Source: Bacteroidales bacterium CF | GTDB lineage: Bacteria; Bacteroidota; Bacteroidia; Bacteroidales; UBA932 | Length of the DNA: 64,000 nt | Assembly (NCBI GenBank): GCA_000473305.1 | Contig: CP006772.1 | Span: forward strand, 2,487,805 to 2,551,804 | Reading direction: 5' to 3' | Made by a program: the position numbers and the translations under genes | Notes under the pieces: model-generated | The model's database searches: none | Told to the model about the DNA's origin: nothing | The model's input: only the letters and a program-made list of their open reading frames with translations | Shown here: in pieces, positions 63,728 through 64,000 of the stretch | Position numbering within the stretch: position 1 is the first letter of the stretch | Layout of the letters: each line of letters starts with the position of its first letter

Positions 63728-63760
63728 CAAAGTTGACAATAAACAGAGCTTTATGCAAGA
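63728..63760 (-). promoter_or_regulatory. Possible tnaA promoter
   Basis: The minus strand reads CAACTTTG at 63728-63735, one mismatch from TAnnTTTG, and TTTCTTG 20 bp upstream could be a -33 element. The box is 27 bp from the ATG. It is only a candidate. Confidence 0.3.
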
Positions 63761-63825
63761 AATTCCTAATTATTTTGTTTAGAAATTAATCTATTAAACC
63801 ATTTCGTCTCAATCGTCATAAAATA

Positions 63826-63861
63826 AAAAGAGCCTGTCTAAAATGTCAGACAGGCTCTTTT
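63826..63861 (-). terminator. Terminator of secDF
   Basis: A perfect stem (AAAGAGCCTGTCT with AGACAGGCTCTTT) with an 8-base loop is flanked by A-rich and T-rich sequence. On the minus strand it lies just after the secDF stop codon (63877) and would end that transcript ahead of tnaA; being symmetric it could also work on the other strand. Confidence 0.85.
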
Positions 63862-63876
63862 CTACATTATTATCCG

Positions 63877-64000
63877 TTATTTTTTAGAAGGGTTTGAGAT
63901 CATCTTGTTCTCATTTCTCTTCTTGAGCCAAAGTGTAAAATCATATACTACAGGAGTTGCGATGAATACAGACGAATATGTACCTACTGTCACACCAAGG
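63877..64000 (-). CDS. secDF: Protein translocase subunit SecDF (C-terminal 40 residues)
   Basis: The minus-strand frame ending with TAA at 63877 translates to LGVTVGTYSSVFIATPVVYD and then FTLWLKKRNENKMISN, ending PSKK. The VGTYSSVFIATPVV pattern is the conserved final membrane helix of SecF (or the SecF half of SecDF), which supports proton-motive-force-driven export through SecYEG. The rest lies beyond the window. In this phylum SecD and SecF are usually one fused protein, so SecDF is used, though a separate secF cannot be excluded. Confidence 0.8.
   Translation of the reverse strand, partial: LGVTVGTYSSVFIATPVVYDFTLWLKKRNENKMISNPSKK

Noticed and set aside
63701-63825. tnaC-like leader peptide upstream of tnaA
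   Set aside because: No short reading frame with a Trp codon and ribosome-stalling context was found between secDF and tnaA.

Overview
The window is a 64 kb piece of a Bacteroidota chromosome, most likely order Bacteroidales. Five things point there: (i) gene content typical of the phylum: DUF2723/GT117 protein, DUF4271 protein beside hemD, GldE-like CBS protein, rbfA followed by an FtsX-type permease, B12-dependent ribonucleotide reductase, SecDF, S37 peptidase and a TonB-receptor-like barrel; (ii) many gene starts preceded by the Bacteroidota -7 promoter box TAnnTTTG rather than by Shine-Dalgarno sequences; (iii) moderately AT-rich, uniform base use; (iv) tryptophanase and B12-dependent enzymes, which suggest an anaerobic host-associated or digester life; (v) no integrase, transposase, phage gene or CRISPR array, so this is mostly core chromosome.

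Layout. 1-7.7 kb: end of a LuxE-type acyl-protein synthetase, a large membrane DUF2723 protein, then the operon yciH(SUI1)-DUF4271-hemD-rnpA-yidD, converging on a fused two-acyltransferase aminolipid synthase (OlsF type). 7.7-17 kb: uvrC, a PnuC transporter coupled to a large metalloprotease-like/beta-propeller/beta-barrel surface protein, a Na/Pi symporter, a phosphodiester glycosidase coupled to a GT4 glycosyltransferase, and two tRNA-Gln genes. 17-20 kb: a DedA-like protein, tadA and groES-groEL. 20-26.2 kb is the accessory-looking part: a membrane-anchored TPR/HTH regulator lipoprotein, a ferredoxin, a truncated polyferredoxin, a small secreted protein and an outer-membrane beta-barrel protein, interspersed with repeated stem-loops and direct repeats. 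26-38 kb: patatin, bcp, a phosphopantetheinyl transferase, a shortened GldE-like protein, DUF2156, S37 peptidase, tyrS-rbfA-permease, and nrdJ-ispE.

38-51 kb: the sufB-pnuC-sufC-sufD-DUF2147 operon (Fe-S cluster assembly interrupted by a vitamin-type transporter), a ThiL-family protein that has lost its catalytic aspartates, dnaE, gpmI, rnr and a uracil-DNA-glycosylase-like gene. 51-62.3 kb: a 1740-residue alpha-2-macroglobulin-like protein and a marR-tolC-hlyD-ABC2-ABC2 efflux operon without an ATPase gene. 62.3-64 kb: tnaA and the C-terminal end of secDF.

The most unusual observations are the ThiL-family pseudoenzyme (42.5-43.5 kb), a pair of stem-loops with conserved sequence and a compensatory base-pair change (22.4 and 26.2 kb), 11-bp-spaced direct repeats upstream of the membrane-anchored regulator (20.03-20.12 kb), and a sigma-54-type promoter match upstream of groESL (17.94 kb). 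All functional calls were made by reading the sequence; no database search was run.
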